Both the position numbers and the translations under genes were made by a program. The notes under the pieces are model-generated. The model was given only the letters and a program-made list of their open reading frames with translations. It searched no databases and was not told where the DNA came from. A stretch of DNA of 64,000 nt from Paenibacillus durus (GTDB taxonomy: Bacteria; Bacillota; Bacilli; Paenibacillales; Paenibacillaceae), in NCBI RefSeq assembly GCF_000756615.1, contig NZ_CP009288.1, positions 496,001-560,000 on the forward strand, in the 5' to 3' direction. This document shows positions 8,070 to 16,966 of the stretch, piece after piece; position 1 is the stretch's first letter; the number at the start of each line of letters is the position of its first letter.

Positions 8070-9464
8070 TTAGGTTTCCAGATATTCTTTTAAAATCGCC
8101 AATCCTTTTTCGAGTTTGCTCATACTGCCTGCATCAGAAAGAGAGACCCGAAGGAATGGTTTATCCGTTGGATTTCTGACAATAAATCGATCCGAGTGGT
8201 AGACTCTGATACCGGCATGTTCTAATTCTTTTTCCACTTGGGAGGAAGGTTTAGTGTTTAGAATCGGCAGCCAGCGATAAAAACAGTATGGTGTTGCTGG
8301 CGGAGGACACTCTGGAAAATATCGTTCAAAAATTGCACCTGCTTTTGCAGCGAGTTCACGTTTTTTTTCAACAATAGCATAGGCATTTCCATTTAAAATT
8401 AATTCTGTAATAATCTCGGCATCTAAAGAAGAAGTCTTGATATTGCTATTGAATAGACCATGTAATATTTTCTCGCGGAAATTCTCGGTGAATGCAAGGA
8501 AAGCGATACGGATACCACTACAAAGAGTTTTGCTTGTACTGCTTATATAGAGAGTCTGCTCAGGAACCAAACTGAACAGGGGTATTGTTTCAAATTTATC
8601 TAGGCCAGTAATCATGCATGCGAAAATTTCATCTTCAATCAAAATCAGTTTGTGGCGTCTGATGACCTCGGCCAGTTCTCTTTTTCTGGACAATGAAATT
8701 TTAATGGTGGTCGGATTTGCGCAGCTTGGCATTAAATAAATGCCGTTAATTTTCTTCTGTTTACACTGTAGTTCCAATAAATCAGCCCGCATACCATTGT
8801 GATCACCGGGAATAGGAACTAATTGAATGTGTAATAGTTTAGCCAGTTCAACAAAATTGGAGTAGGTATATTCATCTGTGGCAATTTTATCTCCTGGTTC
8901 GAATAAGGAAATAAGTGCAACCGTTAAAGTGTTTTGGGCACCTGAGAAAATGGCAATGTGGCTGCTGTCAACATGGACACCCATTTGTTCCAGCCAGCGG
9001 ATTGCCGCAGCCAGTTGGTGGGGATGGCCAGTTGGATAGGAGTATCCATAAAGACTGTTTAGGTAACCTTTTTCTACGACTGATTTTGTTGCCTGCGCCA
9101 CCAGTTCATTGTATTGTTCAAAACCGCTTACCATGCCCATTTCAATACAACTAGGAGAAAGGTCAGCACCGGTAATGGTTATGGATTCATTTACGTGAGG
9201 GGAAACAAATGTACCCCTGCCGGTTGTACCGTATATCAACCCCTTTTTTTTACAGAGATTATATGCACGGGTAATGGTCGTAAAGTTTAAGTCAAGATAA
9301 TCCGCAAGTTCACGTTGTGGCGGTAGTTTGGTTCCAGGAGCCAGACTGCCATTTTTTATATCATGTTCCAACTGATCTGCTAAAGACGTAAAATAAGGTT
9401 GTTTCATAAGGGATTTATTAGGTTTCCAAGACATCGGGAAATTGTCGAATGAATTAATTGGCAT
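8070..9464 (-). CDS. MocR-type regulator (GntR HTH fused to PLP aminotransferase domain)
   Basis: The 464-residue product has a GntR winged helix at about 30-100 (LPPQRELADYLDLNFTTITR, GRGTFVSP) and a class I aminotransferase-like domain. The likely PLP lysine is in ISSTSKTLCSGIRIAF. MocR proteins use bound PLP to sense amines or PLP itself. The start ATG at 9464 is set by GGAGGT at 9471-9476; a longer frame from 9524 lacks such a site and would cover the operators. It is divergent from the PhzF gene, its probable target. Confidence 0.9.
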   Translation of the reverse strand: MPINSFDNFPMSWKPNKSLMKQPYFTSLADQLEHDIKNGSLAPGTKLPPQRELADYLDLNFTTITRAYNLCKKKGLIYGTTGRGTFVSPHVNESITITGADLSPSCIEMGMVSGFEQYNELVAQATKSVVEKGYLNSLYGYSYPTGHPHQLAAAIRWLEQMGVHVDSSHIAIFSGAQNTLTVALISLFEPGDKIATDEYTYSNFVELAKLLHIQLVPIPGDHNGMRADLLELQCKQKKINGIYLMPSCANPTTIKISLSRKRELAEVIRRHKLILIEDEIFACMITGLDKFETIPLFSLVPEQTLYISSTSKTLCSGIRIAFLAFTENFREKILHGLFNSNIKTSSLDAEIITELILNGNAYAIVEKKRELAAKAGAIFERYFPECPPPATPYCFYRWLPILNTKPSSQVEKELEHAGIRVYHSDRFIVRNPTDKPFLRVSLSDAGSMSKLEKGLAILKEYLET

Positions 9465-9491
9465 AGCGTTACCTCCAACAACATTGTCGTA

Positions 9492-9557
9492 CATACAATT
9501 GAATGATTGTATGCATAATAACATGACTATATAATGAATACAAATTTAAAATTGTAT
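9492..9557. promoter_or_regulatory. Two inverted repeats between mocR and phzF, probable MocR operators
   Basis: CATACAAT (9492-9499) and ATTGTATG (9506-9513) form one perfect inverted repeat. ATACAA (9538-9543) and TTGTAT (9552-9557) form a second. Both share the ATACAA half-site and sit in the divergent gap, the usual place for MocR sites. The second overlaps the start of the PhzF leader. Confidence 0.65.
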
Positions 9558-9573
9558 GGAGGAGGATAAACTA

Positions 9574-10347
9574 ATGAAACAGTATGTAGTTGATGCGTTC
9601 ACAGATAAAGTTTTTGGAGGCAATCCGGCAGCGGTATGCGTTATGGATGAATGGCTTCCGGAAGAACTGATGCTGAAAATCACTGCTGAAAATAATCTTT
9701 CCGAAACAGCTTTTGCAGTGAAAGAAGGAGGTGAATACCGGCTTAGATGGTTTACACCGGGCGGGGAAATTGACCTTTGCGGCCATGCAACATTGGCAAC
9801 AGCGTATGTTATTGCTAACTATTATGAAAAAAATGTGGAGAGAATCACGTTTCAGACAATGAGCGGGGAGCTTGTTGTGGTGAAAAAAGATGATTTATTT
9901 GAAATGGACCTTCCGTCATATGATTTGAAAAAGGTAGACGTCACCGATGAAATGGCAGAGGCCATAGGTGTAATACCGCTAGAGGCATATATGGGAAGAG
10001 ACCTGGTATGTATTCTGGAAACAGAAGAACAAGTCTGTAACGTAAATCCTGACCAAGATAAGGTAAAAAAACTGGATGGACTTTTATTGCATGTTACAGC
10101 TGAAGGAAAAGATTATAACTGTGTATCCAGATCATTTGCACCTAAATGCAGTGTACCTGAAGATCCTGTATGCGGTAGTGGACACTGTCATATCATTCCG
10201 TTCTGGGCAGACCGGTTAAATCAAAAATCAATAGTTGCTTATCAGGCATCAGCTCGTGGAGGAGTCCTATATTGTGATTATGAAGGACCACGTACGAAAT
10301 TAAGCGGTAAGGCTGCTTTATATTCCATAGCAGAACTATATATTTAA
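9574..10347 (+). CDS. PhzF-family isomerase/epimerase-fold protein
   Basis: The 257-residue product has the PhzF hallmarks: DAFTDKVFGGNPAAVCV at the start, the catalytic glutamate in NNLSETAF (Glu44, equivalent to PhzF Glu45), and the paired loops GGEIDLCGHATLATAYV and EDPVCGSGHCHIIPFW. The family includes isomerases such as PhzF and many proteins of unknown substrate. GGAGGAGG just upstream fixes the ATG at 9574. It is divergent from a MocR regulator, so an amino-acid-derived or amine substrate is likely but unproven. Confidence 0.9.
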   Translation: MKQYVVDAFTDKVFGGNPAAVCVMDEWLPEELMLKITAENNLSETAFAVKEGGEYRLRWFTPGGEIDLCGHATLATAYVIANYYEKNVERITFQTMSGELVVVKKDDLFEMDLPSYDLKKVDVTDEMAEAIGVIPLEAYMGRDLVCILETEEQVCNVNPDQDKVKKLDGLLLHVTAEGKDYNCVSRSFAPKCSVPEDPVCGSGHCHIIPFWADRLNQKSIVAYQASARGGVLYCDYEGPRTKLSGKAALYSIAELYI

Positions 10348-10375
10348 ATTTTAATAATGACAAAGGATTTAAACA

Positions 10376-10450
10376 ATGAAAAAAGGAACTTTCTTATTAG
10401 TTGTAGCTACTTTTTTTTGGGCTAGGTCCACATCATTCATCCCGCCCTAG
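10376..10450 (+). pseudogene. Remnant of a DMT/EamA-type transporter start
   Basis: An ATG after AAGGA begins MKKGTFLLVVATFFWAR, the first helix of EamA-type drug/metabolite exporters. The frame leaves the family pattern at the arginine and stops at 10450. No later part of such a transporter is visible, so it is a fragment. It may once have been an exporter downstream of the PhzF gene. The bases from 10451 to 10529 hold nothing I can name. Confidence 0.4.
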
Positions 10451-10529
10451 TAATGTTCTTACTTGGCAGTATTGACTATTTCTCTACTAAGCAGACATCA
10501 GGCATCCACTATAGCGACGAAGCAGTTTT

Positions 10530-10720
10530 ATGAATACGGATTGGTTTGACATTAAAAAAGACAAAATTATTTTAGTAGGGCCAAATGAACCAGGATGAAA
10601 AATAACGGTATTACAAGCTCTTCAAAAGCTGCTCCCTCTGAAGAAGTAAAGCCTTTCGATTCACTTAGGGATTATCCAAGATCTAAATATAATGATATTA
10701 CAACATATCTCCAGAAGTGT
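10530..10720 (+). pseudogene. Decayed AAA ATPase (OLD-like) N-terminal fragment
   Basis: The frame reads DWFDIKKDKIILVGPNEPG, an in-frame TGA, then KITVLQALQKLLPL. This is the Walker A region of an OLD/RecF-like ATPase with the lysine-bearing part broken. A shifted frame then continues EVKPFDSLRDYPRSKYNDIT, again in family style. The piece lies at the left edge of the AT-rich RiPP island and suggests a recombination junction. Confidence 0.4.
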
Positions 10721-10755
10721 TTGGTTCTTTTCAAGTACAAATATTTAACCTGATT

Positions 10756-12537
10756 TCAGTATGCAAAATCTTTCCCGAATTGCTTTTCGCATAATTCCTT
10801 GTAAATGCCGTTTTTTTTCAAAAGTTCATCATGTGTCCCTTCCCCAATAATCGACCCTTCCTTTATAACAAGGATATTAGAAGCATTTTTAATGGTTGAG
10901 AGGCGATGTGCTATAACTATACTTGTTTTTTCTTTAAGTAGATAATTCATCGCTTTTTGAATATAGTATTCCGACAGTGTATCTAGAGAAGAAGTGGCCT
11001 CATCCATAATTATGATCGGTGGATTTTTCAAGAGGACTCTAGCTATAGAGATTCTTTGTTTTTCTCCCCCTGACAACTTAATTCCACGATTTCCCACCAA
11101 AGTCTCATAGCCTTCTGGCAAACTCATAATAAACTGATGAATATAAGCAGCTTCACAAGCTGTAATTATTTCCTGATCAGTAGCTTCACTTTTTGCGTAT
11201 AATAGGTTTTCTTTAATCGTTCCGTTAAACAAATATGTTTCTTGAGTAACGAGTCCAATCTTTGAACGAAGTGATGGAAGATTTAATGAACAGATATCTT
11301 CATCTCCTATGTTAATACTGCCTGAATTGATTTCATATAAGCGAGGAATTAGATTAACAATTGTTGTCTTTCCTGACCCACTTGGACCAACTAATGCAGT
11401 CACTTTACCTGAATAAGCAGTAAATGAGATGTTTTTTAAAACAGGTTTATTCATTTGATATGCAAAGTTAACGTTATTAAATACGATGTCGTGAGTAGCA
11501 ACATTCCAGGGAGATAATGAGATAGAAGCCGTAGTTTGAGGTTTCATGTCAAAATACTCAAAGATACGTTCAAATAAGGCCTCAGAACGAACAATGTCCA
11601 CATATAAATTCGATAATTGCCCAACAGGGGCATAAAGCCTTGCCAGTAATGTTACAAAGGCAACAATAGCTCCAATAGATATTTCACCTTGAATAAATAA
11701 AAAGCCACCATATAAATAGATAAGCAAAGGACCGAAACTAGTGAAAACAGTCATAATCATTACAAACCAACGACCCGCTGTAAATTCCTTGATCTGTAAC
11801 CTTGAGGTATTAAAGGATACTGTTTGGAGTGCCTCTGATTCTTTTATTTCTTGATTAAATATTTTCATCAGTTTAAATCCACTAATGCTAAGTGTCTCGT
11901 TAATAATTTGATTTTCCAAGGATAATTGTTGTTGCGTCTGTTTTGCTAATTTCAATCGAATATTCCCCACTTTTTTAGTGGGAAATACAAATAAAGGTAA
12001 GGCAAACATTCCAAGTAATGCAAGCTTCCAGTCCATAAGCATTAAAGTTATAAATGTACTCATTAATATAAGAGTATTACTAACAAAATTAACGATTGTA
12101 CCATTAAATACACCTTGAATTCCCGATAAATCACTACTCATACGGGTGATTATCTCACCTTGATTAACTGTAGTAAAAAAATGATAGGGCATTTCTTGTA
12201 AATGGCGATACATTTTGTTTTTTAAATTATAAATTATATTTTGAGAAATAGAGGTGCTTAAATAACTTTGCCATACACTTAATAAGCTTGAAATTACGGT
12301 TGAAATTAATGAACACGAAACAAGTAGAACAAGTAGATTAAAGTCTTTCCCAGGGAGAGCCCGATCGATAATCTGTTGCACTATTATTGATGGTAGTACA
12401 CCTAGCAAGGAGGTAATACATAAAATAATTATTGTAAACAGTGTTTGTCTCCAATAAGGTTTTATACATTCAAATATCCGCTTGAATATCGCTTTTTTAG
12501 TTCCAGTTCTACTCTCTTTATTTGTCCTTATATTCAT
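10756..12537 (-). CDS. ABC exporter (fused permease and ATPase), probable RiPP transporter
   Basis: The 593-residue half-transporter has a six-helix exporter domain (about 1-330) and an ATPase with Walker A GPSGSGKTT, signature LSGGEKQRISIARVL, Walker B IIIMDEATSSLD and switch AHRLS. There is no N-terminal C39 peptidase, so leader removal must come from elsewhere, fitting the separate subtilase at 15815. It is read divergently from the radical SAM genes across a 206-base gap and shares their AT-rich composition. Export of, or immunity to, the modified peptide is the likely role by context. Confidence 0.85.
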   Translation of the reverse strand: MNIRTNKESRTGTKKAIFKRIFECIKPYWRQTLFTIIILCITSLLGVLPSIIVQQIIDRALPGKDFNLLVLLVSCSLISTVISSLLSVWQSYLSTSISQNIIYNLKNKMYRHLQEMPYHFFTTVNQGEIITRMSSDLSGIQGVFNGTIVNFVSNTLILMSTFITLMLMDWKLALLGMFALPLFVFPTKKVGNIRLKLAKQTQQQLSLENQIINETLSISGFKLMKIFNQEIKESEALQTVSFNTSRLQIKEFTAGRWFVMIMTVFTSFGPLLIYLYGGFLFIQGEISIGAIVAFVTLLARLYAPVGQLSNLYVDIVRSEALFERIFEYFDMKPQTTASISLSPWNVATHDIVFNNVNFAYQMNKPVLKNISFTAYSGKVTALVGPSGSGKTTIVNLIPRLYEINSGSINIGDEDICSLNLPSLRSKIGLVTQETYLFNGTIKENLLYAKSEATDQEIITACEAAYIHQFIMSLPEGYETLVGNRGIKLSGGEKQRISIARVLLKNPPIIIMDEATSSLDTLSEYYIQKAMNYLLKEKTSIVIAHRLSTIKNASNILVIKEGSIIGEGTHDELLKKNGIYKELCEKQFGKDFAY

Positions 12538-12666
12538 ACTGATGACTCATCCCTAAATCTTATTCAATTAAATATTTTTTGAAATTTGATCAACATTTCC
12601 AAAAAATATAGATAATATACTATGTTATTTTATAGTAAAAAATATAAAAATAAAGGAAAAATGATA

Positions 12667-12696
12667 TTGACAAGATTCGAAGTAAAATATTACTAT
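12667..12696 (+). promoter_or_regulatory. Probable promoter of the radical SAM operon
   Basis: TTGACA (12667-12672) is followed after 18 bases by TACTAT (12691-12696). The -35 is perfect and the -10 matches four of six. If used, transcription begins near 12703. That rules out the TTG at 12696 as the first start codon and favours the TTG at 12744. Confidence 0.5.
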
Positions 12697-12743
12697 TGTG
12701 CATGCTTACATATACTGGATTACTGGATTCGGGGTGCATTGAC

Positions 12744-13874
12744 TTGAAACTAAATCTTTTTACTACAAATGCATGTAATTTGAATTGTACTTATTGTTAT
12801 GAAAAGAATAAAAACAGTCTCCAAATGTCAGAAGAAACTGGTATTAAGGCTATTGATCACTTTTGGAATAAAGATAAAGATGGTATTTTCAATATTAATT
12901 TTCATGGCGGAGAACCACTGCTGAAATTCGATTTGATAAAGAAAATAGTTGGCCATGTCAATGATAAATGTCAAAATGATCCCCCTAAATTTACCGTCGA
13001 CTTTTCCCTGACAACGAATGGAACTTTAATATCTAAAGAGATAGGAGAGTTTTTTAAGCAGAATAACTTCAATGTTCGGCTAAGTTTGGATGGAAAACTC
13101 GAAGCGCATGACTTACATCGAAGAACCTATGGTAATAAAGGTACTTTTAACAAGGTGCTCTCTGGTGCTTTTTTGCTTAAAGAGGCCAAGGTTGATTTTA
13201 CAACGAGAATGACTGTAACACCTGAGAATGTATATTATCTTGTTGAAAGTGTAGAATGGCTTCTTAATAATGACTTTTTGAAAATAAATATTGTGACAGA
13301 CACTTTTTCTAATTGGAATGAAAAATTTGAATTTCTTAGACAAGCATTCTGGAAAATCAAGGAGCTATATATAGACGCCAGGAATAACAAGCAAGTCCGG
13401 ATTAATTTATTTGACGGCAAATTCTCTTCTTACATACTTGATTCTCCCCCACTGTTTTGTAATGCGGGCTTTGGTAGTTTTTCAATCAGCACATCAGGAT
13501 TGATTTATCCATGTGTTTATGTGGTTGATCTAGAGGAGTTTTGTATTGGTGATGTTAACACTGGAATTTCTTCACTGAGGAGAAAAGAATGCATCGAGAG
13601 TTGTCTTAAAAGAGAAGATAGCTGCGGTGATTGCAATATTCAAGGCTTTTGCCAAGCACGCAAATGTGGTTTCCTAAATTACCTAAGTAACGGGTATCTA
13701 GATCAACCCAATCCATTCCTTTGTAAACGGGAGCAACTTTTATATAGTCTGACAACTGAGGTTTTTGATAGGCTCTACCATCGAAACGATTCACAAATAA
13801 ATTGGATGATAAAACGATTGAAATCATTTCCTCATTTGACAGTTAACAAAGATATTAAACAATATTTATCTTGA
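12744..13874 (+). CDS. Radical SAM/SPASM peptide maturase 1
   Basis: The 376-residue product begins MKLNLFTTNACNLNCTYCYE. The CxxxCxxC motif (Cys11, 15, 18) binds the SAM-cleaving 4Fe4S cluster, and the next radical SAM motif is FHGGEPLL. A Cys-rich SPASM tail (CNAGFGSFSISTSGLIYPCV, then CGDCNIQGFC and further cysteines) should carry two auxiliary clusters, as in sactipeptide and ranthipeptide maturases. The TTG start at 12744 with GGGGTG upstream is my choice; the frame is open from 12696. Its stop is 11 bases before the next start. Role by context: crosslinking the small peptide at 15492. Confidence 0.85.
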   Translation: MKLNLFTTNACNLNCTYCYEKNKNSLQMSEETGIKAIDHFWNKDKDGIFNINFHGGEPLLKFDLIKKIVGHVNDKCQNDPPKFTVDFSLTTNGTLISKEIGEFFKQNNFNVRLSLDGKLEAHDLHRRTYGNKGTFNKVLSGAFLLKEAKVDFTTRMTVTPENVYYLVESVEWLLNNDFLKINIVTDTFSNWNEKFEFLRQAFWKIKELYIDARNNKQVRINLFDGKFSSYILDSPPLFCNAGFGSFSISTSGLIYPCVYVVDLEEFCIGDVNTGISSLRRKECIESCLKREDSCGDCNIQGFCQARKCGFLNYLSNGYLDQPNPFLCKREQLLYSLTTEVFDRLYHRNDSQINWMIKRLKSFPHLTVNKDIKQYLS

Positions 13875-13885
13875 GAGGATTAGAC

Positions 13886-15451
13886 ATGGACCAAACAGTA
13901 AGGTATAAAGTCGCCTTGGTTGTCCCATTATTTTATGAAACGCAAGAATTTGATGATATGATCGTTGAGTATTTAGGATTTGGATACATTGCATCTTATT
14001 TGCGTAAACATGGAATAATGGTGGAAATAATTGATCCATTTGTAGAGAGTCTAAGACTTGAGGATGTAGTAATAAAACTGATAGATGGATGCTATGATTT
14101 GCTCGGATTCACGCTCATGACATCGGATCATTTTAATGGAATGAAAAACATTTTAAATCAACTTCCGGTGAACATGCTGGATCATATACATATTCTGGTT
14201 GGAGGATACTATGCTACTTTTCAAAGGGGAAAATTATTTAAAGAAGAAGCCCGGATTAACTCTTTAGTAGTCGGGGAAGGCGAGATTACCATAAGTGAAT
14301 TAGTAAGTAAATTGGAAAGAAAACAGGAACTCAAAGATATAAAAGGCTTGATATATAAGGAATCAGGAAAAATTATTACTAACGAAAAGCGTCCATTTAT
14401 GTCTGCTGAGGAATTAGATCGGCTTCCTTTTCCAGCGAGAGATCACATTGATATTATCATTAAGAAAAAAGGGAGAATTCAAGTCAATTCTAGTAGAGGA
14501 TGTTTTGGTCAGTGCTCCTTTTGCGCGGTCCACTCTTTTTACGCGGATCAAAAGGGCAAGAAGTGGAGAGGAAGAAGTCCGGAGAATGTAGTGAAGGAAA
14601 TTGAAGATTTGGTTACTACATATAATATTAAATACATACATTTTTCTGATGAAGAATTTATCGGCCCTGGTAGATGGGGGAGAGAACGAGCAAAACAAAT
14701 TGCTAGGCTTCTATTGGAACGCAATTTAAACATTAGATTTAGTTTATATTGTAGAGCTGACAGCGTGGATGAAGAAACCTTTCAAGCTTTGAAAAAAGCT
14801 GGACTGAATAGCGTCTTTCTTGGAGTAGAGTTTGGCGTCCAGAGTTCACTCGATTTTTATCGAAAGGGGATTACCATACCCCAAATAAAAAATGCAATAA
14901 CTATTCTAGACAGATTAAAGATACGAATTAATGTGGGCTATATGATGTTTGAACCTATGATTAATTTGGAGTCATTTAGAGAGAATCTTTATTTTTGTGT
15001 CAAATACACAAAATTTACATTAAAAAGAGCTATTAGTCGTATGGCCATTTATCCTAACTCAGATGCTTATGTAAAGTTACTTCCCAAAATCAAAATGGAT
15101 GAACAGTTATCATTTGATAACATGTATGGTGATTATTATAATTACCAATTTGTTGATAGAAGAGTCGATTTTTTATATAAGCTGCTTAATAAAAGCTTAA
15201 TCGTCATATCTCCATCAAAAAAATATTTGAAAATAAAAAGAGAAACCATGCCCGAGGATAAAGATAATTTATTAGCGAATTGGACATATGAACTTTACCG
15301 ATTGATTGATTCGTTAGCTGTGCGACTACTAGCAGAAACCGATTTCTCTAATGAAAGTTTAACTGTATATATTCAGGCATTTAAAGAGGAACTATTAGCC
15401 TGGGATTCTGACGAAAAAGTAAGTTGTCTTAATAAAGAACATTTGAATTAG
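13886..15451 (+). CDS. B12-binding-type radical SAM enzyme
   Basis: The 521-residue product has an N-terminal cobalamin-binding-like fold (about 10-160; YLGFGYIASYLRKHGIMVEI, ILVGGYYAT) and a radical SAM core with CFGQCSFC (Cys206, 210, 213). A DxHxxG cobalamin motif is not evident, as in many class B methylases. Relatives methylate unreactive carbons or do other radical chemistry. In this operon the peptide precursor is the natural substrate, but methylation is inference. GAGAGGA precedes the ATG at 13886; the in-frame TTG at 13871 lies in the ribosome site region. Confidence 0.85.
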   Translation: MDQTVRYKVALVVPLFYETQEFDDMIVEYLGFGYIASYLRKHGIMVEIIDPFVESLRLEDVVIKLIDGCYDLLGFTLMTSDHFNGMKNILNQLPVNMLDHIHILVGGYYATFQRGKLFKEEARINSLVVGEGEITISELVSKLERKQELKDIKGLIYKESGKIITNEKRPFMSAEELDRLPFPARDHIDIIIKKKGRIQVNSSRGCFGQCSFCAVHSFYADQKGKKWRGRSPENVVKEIEDLVTTYNIKYIHFSDEEFIGPGRWGRERAKQIARLLLERNLNIRFSLYCRADSVDEETFQALKKAGLNSVFLGVEFGVQSSLDFYRKGITIPQIKNAITILDRLKIRINVGYMMFEPMINLESFRENLYFCVKYTKFTLKRAISRMAIYPNSDAYVKLLPKIKMDEQLSFDNMYGDYYNYQFVDRRVDFLYKLLNKSLIVISPSKKYLKIKRETMPEDKDNLLANWTYELYRLIDSLAVRLLAETDFSNESLTVYIQAFKEELLAWDSDEKVSCLNKEHLN

Positions 15452-15491
15452 CAGATCGAATTGTGATGATTATGTAAAGGAGGTGAATTTA

Positions 15492-15635
15492 ATGGAGAAC
15501 GAAATCCAAAAGAACTCGTCTGCAGAAACGGAAGAAGAGTTTGAAGTTGAAGGTTATTACTCATGTTCTTCAGCTGCTGCAATGTGTTATCATGATTGCC
15601 TTTTCTCTTCGCCAATGATGTCTGAGTCTGACTAA
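15492..15635 (+). CDS. RiPP precursor peptide, 47 residues, three cysteines
   Basis: A very strong ribosome site (AAAGGAGGTGA) precedes an ATG at 15492, and the frame ends at TAA 15633-15635. Residues 1-20 are charged and Glu-rich (MENEIQKNSSAETEEEFEVE), like a leader. Residues 21-47 are a Ser/Ala/Tyr-rich core with Cys25, Cys32 and Cys36 in the pattern C-x6-C-x3-C, ending in MMSESD. It sits 40 bases after the B12 radical SAM gene and 179 before the subtilase, with a hairpin behind it. Size, leader/core split and context point to a radical-SAM-modified peptide. I do not recognise a named family. Confidence 0.8.
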   Translation: MENEIQKNSSAETEEEFEVEGYYSCSSAAAMCYHDCLFSSPMMSESD

Positions 15636-15653
15636 TTGTCAAAAATGTTAAAA

Positions 15654-15692
15654 GTGCCGTTCTGATCTATTTAAGAGAAGAGCGGTATCTTT
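15654..15692 (+). terminator. Imperfect hairpin after the precursor gene, possible attenuator
   Basis: GTGCCGTTCT (15654-15663) can pair with AGAAGAGCGGTAT (15675-15687) with a small bulge, followed by CTTTATTT. A leaky terminator here would raise precursor mRNA above that of the enzymes downstream, as is usual in RiPP operons. Confidence 0.4.
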
Positions 15693-15814
15693 ATTTAGTT
15701 GATCTAAAAAACCTAACTCGTTGAATATTACCCACTGTATTCCCGCTATTTCCGCTATTCCTAATCCCCTTTAAAAACTTATTAGTTTGGATATACGCCT
15801 TGAGAGGTTAGATA

Positions 15815-16930
15815 ATGAATAAAATTAAAGTTGCTATAATCGATAGCGGAATTGATATGAATCATCCTTGTTTGTCTTATAGAGAGGTAACTGGAATAAA
15901 ACTTATTGAAGAGGATGGAAATATACTTTTTAAAAATTGCATTATTGATTCACATGGACATGGAACTGCTGTTGCTGGAATTATTTTTGAAAAATGTTCT
16001 GAAGTAGATTTGTTAAGTATTGGCATTTTGGATGGAGATCTCAAATGCAAATTTACCTATCTTAAAGCAGCTTTGCAATTTGCTATTAACGCAGATGTGC
16101 AGATTATTAATTTAAGTTTAGGCACTGTTATGGAGAAGTATAAGGAAGTATTAAAATCTTTGTGTGATGAGGCCGAAAGAAAAGGAATATTCATTGTAGC
16201 AGCGGTTAACAACGATACAAATTCCAGTTATCCAGCAGACTTTCCGAATGTTTTTGGAGTTAGAAGTAAATACATTATTTATAAACATGGTTTTGTATTT
16301 AATCCTAATGGACTTCATGTGTACGCTAACGGTTTTCAACAGAAAGTTTGTTCAAAAGACGGGGCTCATTTATATGTTTCTGGTAATAGTTTTGCTGCAG
16401 CTCATTTTACGGGAATATTAGCAAATATCATCTATTCAATGGGATGCCAAAAAAGAGATTCTATTATAGAACAGCTTATAAAGGCAAGATTAGATTTAAC
16501 AAAATTAGAGAATGAAGAAGATTACAACCATTTTCCAAAAATTAATAAGGGACTATTATTTCCTATTAATGAAGAAAATATAGAACGGATACGCCTACAC
16601 CAGAAAGGAGATCCTGAAATCATAGGTTTTTATGATTATAGAACTTTTTACTTTGATTACTATCAAGTTAAAACACCCGATGGTAACAAGGAAGTTAGAA
16701 TATATAGCAGTCTTGAAGAAGGTCTGGAGAAAGCGGATACGTTACTTATAGGTGATGTCAGTTTTATATCCTATCAGCAAAAAAAAGATTTATTGCAGAA
16801 CTTAATAAAGAAGGCGATAACATTGGGGAAAAATGTACTTGTTAAAGATGCTTTTCATCCTGACGAACATAAGGAACTATATGAATTGGCGAAAAAAAAA
16901 GGGAAATTTATTAAGTCCAAGTATATTTAG
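15815..16930 (+). CDS. Cytosolic subtilisin-like (S8) protease, probable leader peptidase
   Basis: The 371-residue product has the S8 triad: Asp10 in KVAIIDSGIDMNHP, His49 in DSHGHGTAVAG and Ser192 in SGNSFAAAHFTG, with an oxyanion Asn near 132. It has no signal peptide and no prodomain; the triad Asp comes ten residues from the start, so it should act in the cytosol. Residues from about 240 on form an extra alpha/beta domain (EVRIYSSLEEGLEKADTLLI, KNVLVKDAFHPDE) of unknown role that might hold the peptide. Position after the precursor gene suggests it removes the leader, in keeping with the exporter lacking a peptidase domain. Confidence 0.85.
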   Translation: MNKIKVAIIDSGIDMNHPCLSYREVTGIKLIEEDGNILFKNCIIDSHGHGTAVAGIIFEKCSEVDLLSIGILDGDLKCKFTYLKAALQFAINADVQIINLSLGTVMEKYKEVLKSLCDEAERKGIFIVAAVNNDTNSSYPADFPNVFGVRSKYIIYKHGFVFNPNGLHVYANGFQQKVCSKDGAHLYVSGNSFAAAHFTGILANIIYSMGCQKRDSIIEQLIKARLDLTKLENEEDYNHFPKINKGLLFPINEENIERIRLHQKGDPEIIGFYDYRTFYFDYYQVKTPDGNKEVRIYSSLEEGLEKADTLLIGDVSFISYQQKKDLLQNLIKKAITLGKNVLVKDAFHPDEHKELYELAKKKGKFIKSKYI

Positions 16931-16966
16931 AGAAATAATTTTATGATTACTATTTGGGGGCCGTAT

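Noticed and set aside
12538..12666. Possible second precursor peptide between exporter and first radical SAM gene
   Set aside because: No frame with a ribosome site and cysteines is present on either strand; the gap holds only promoter-like AT-rich DNA.
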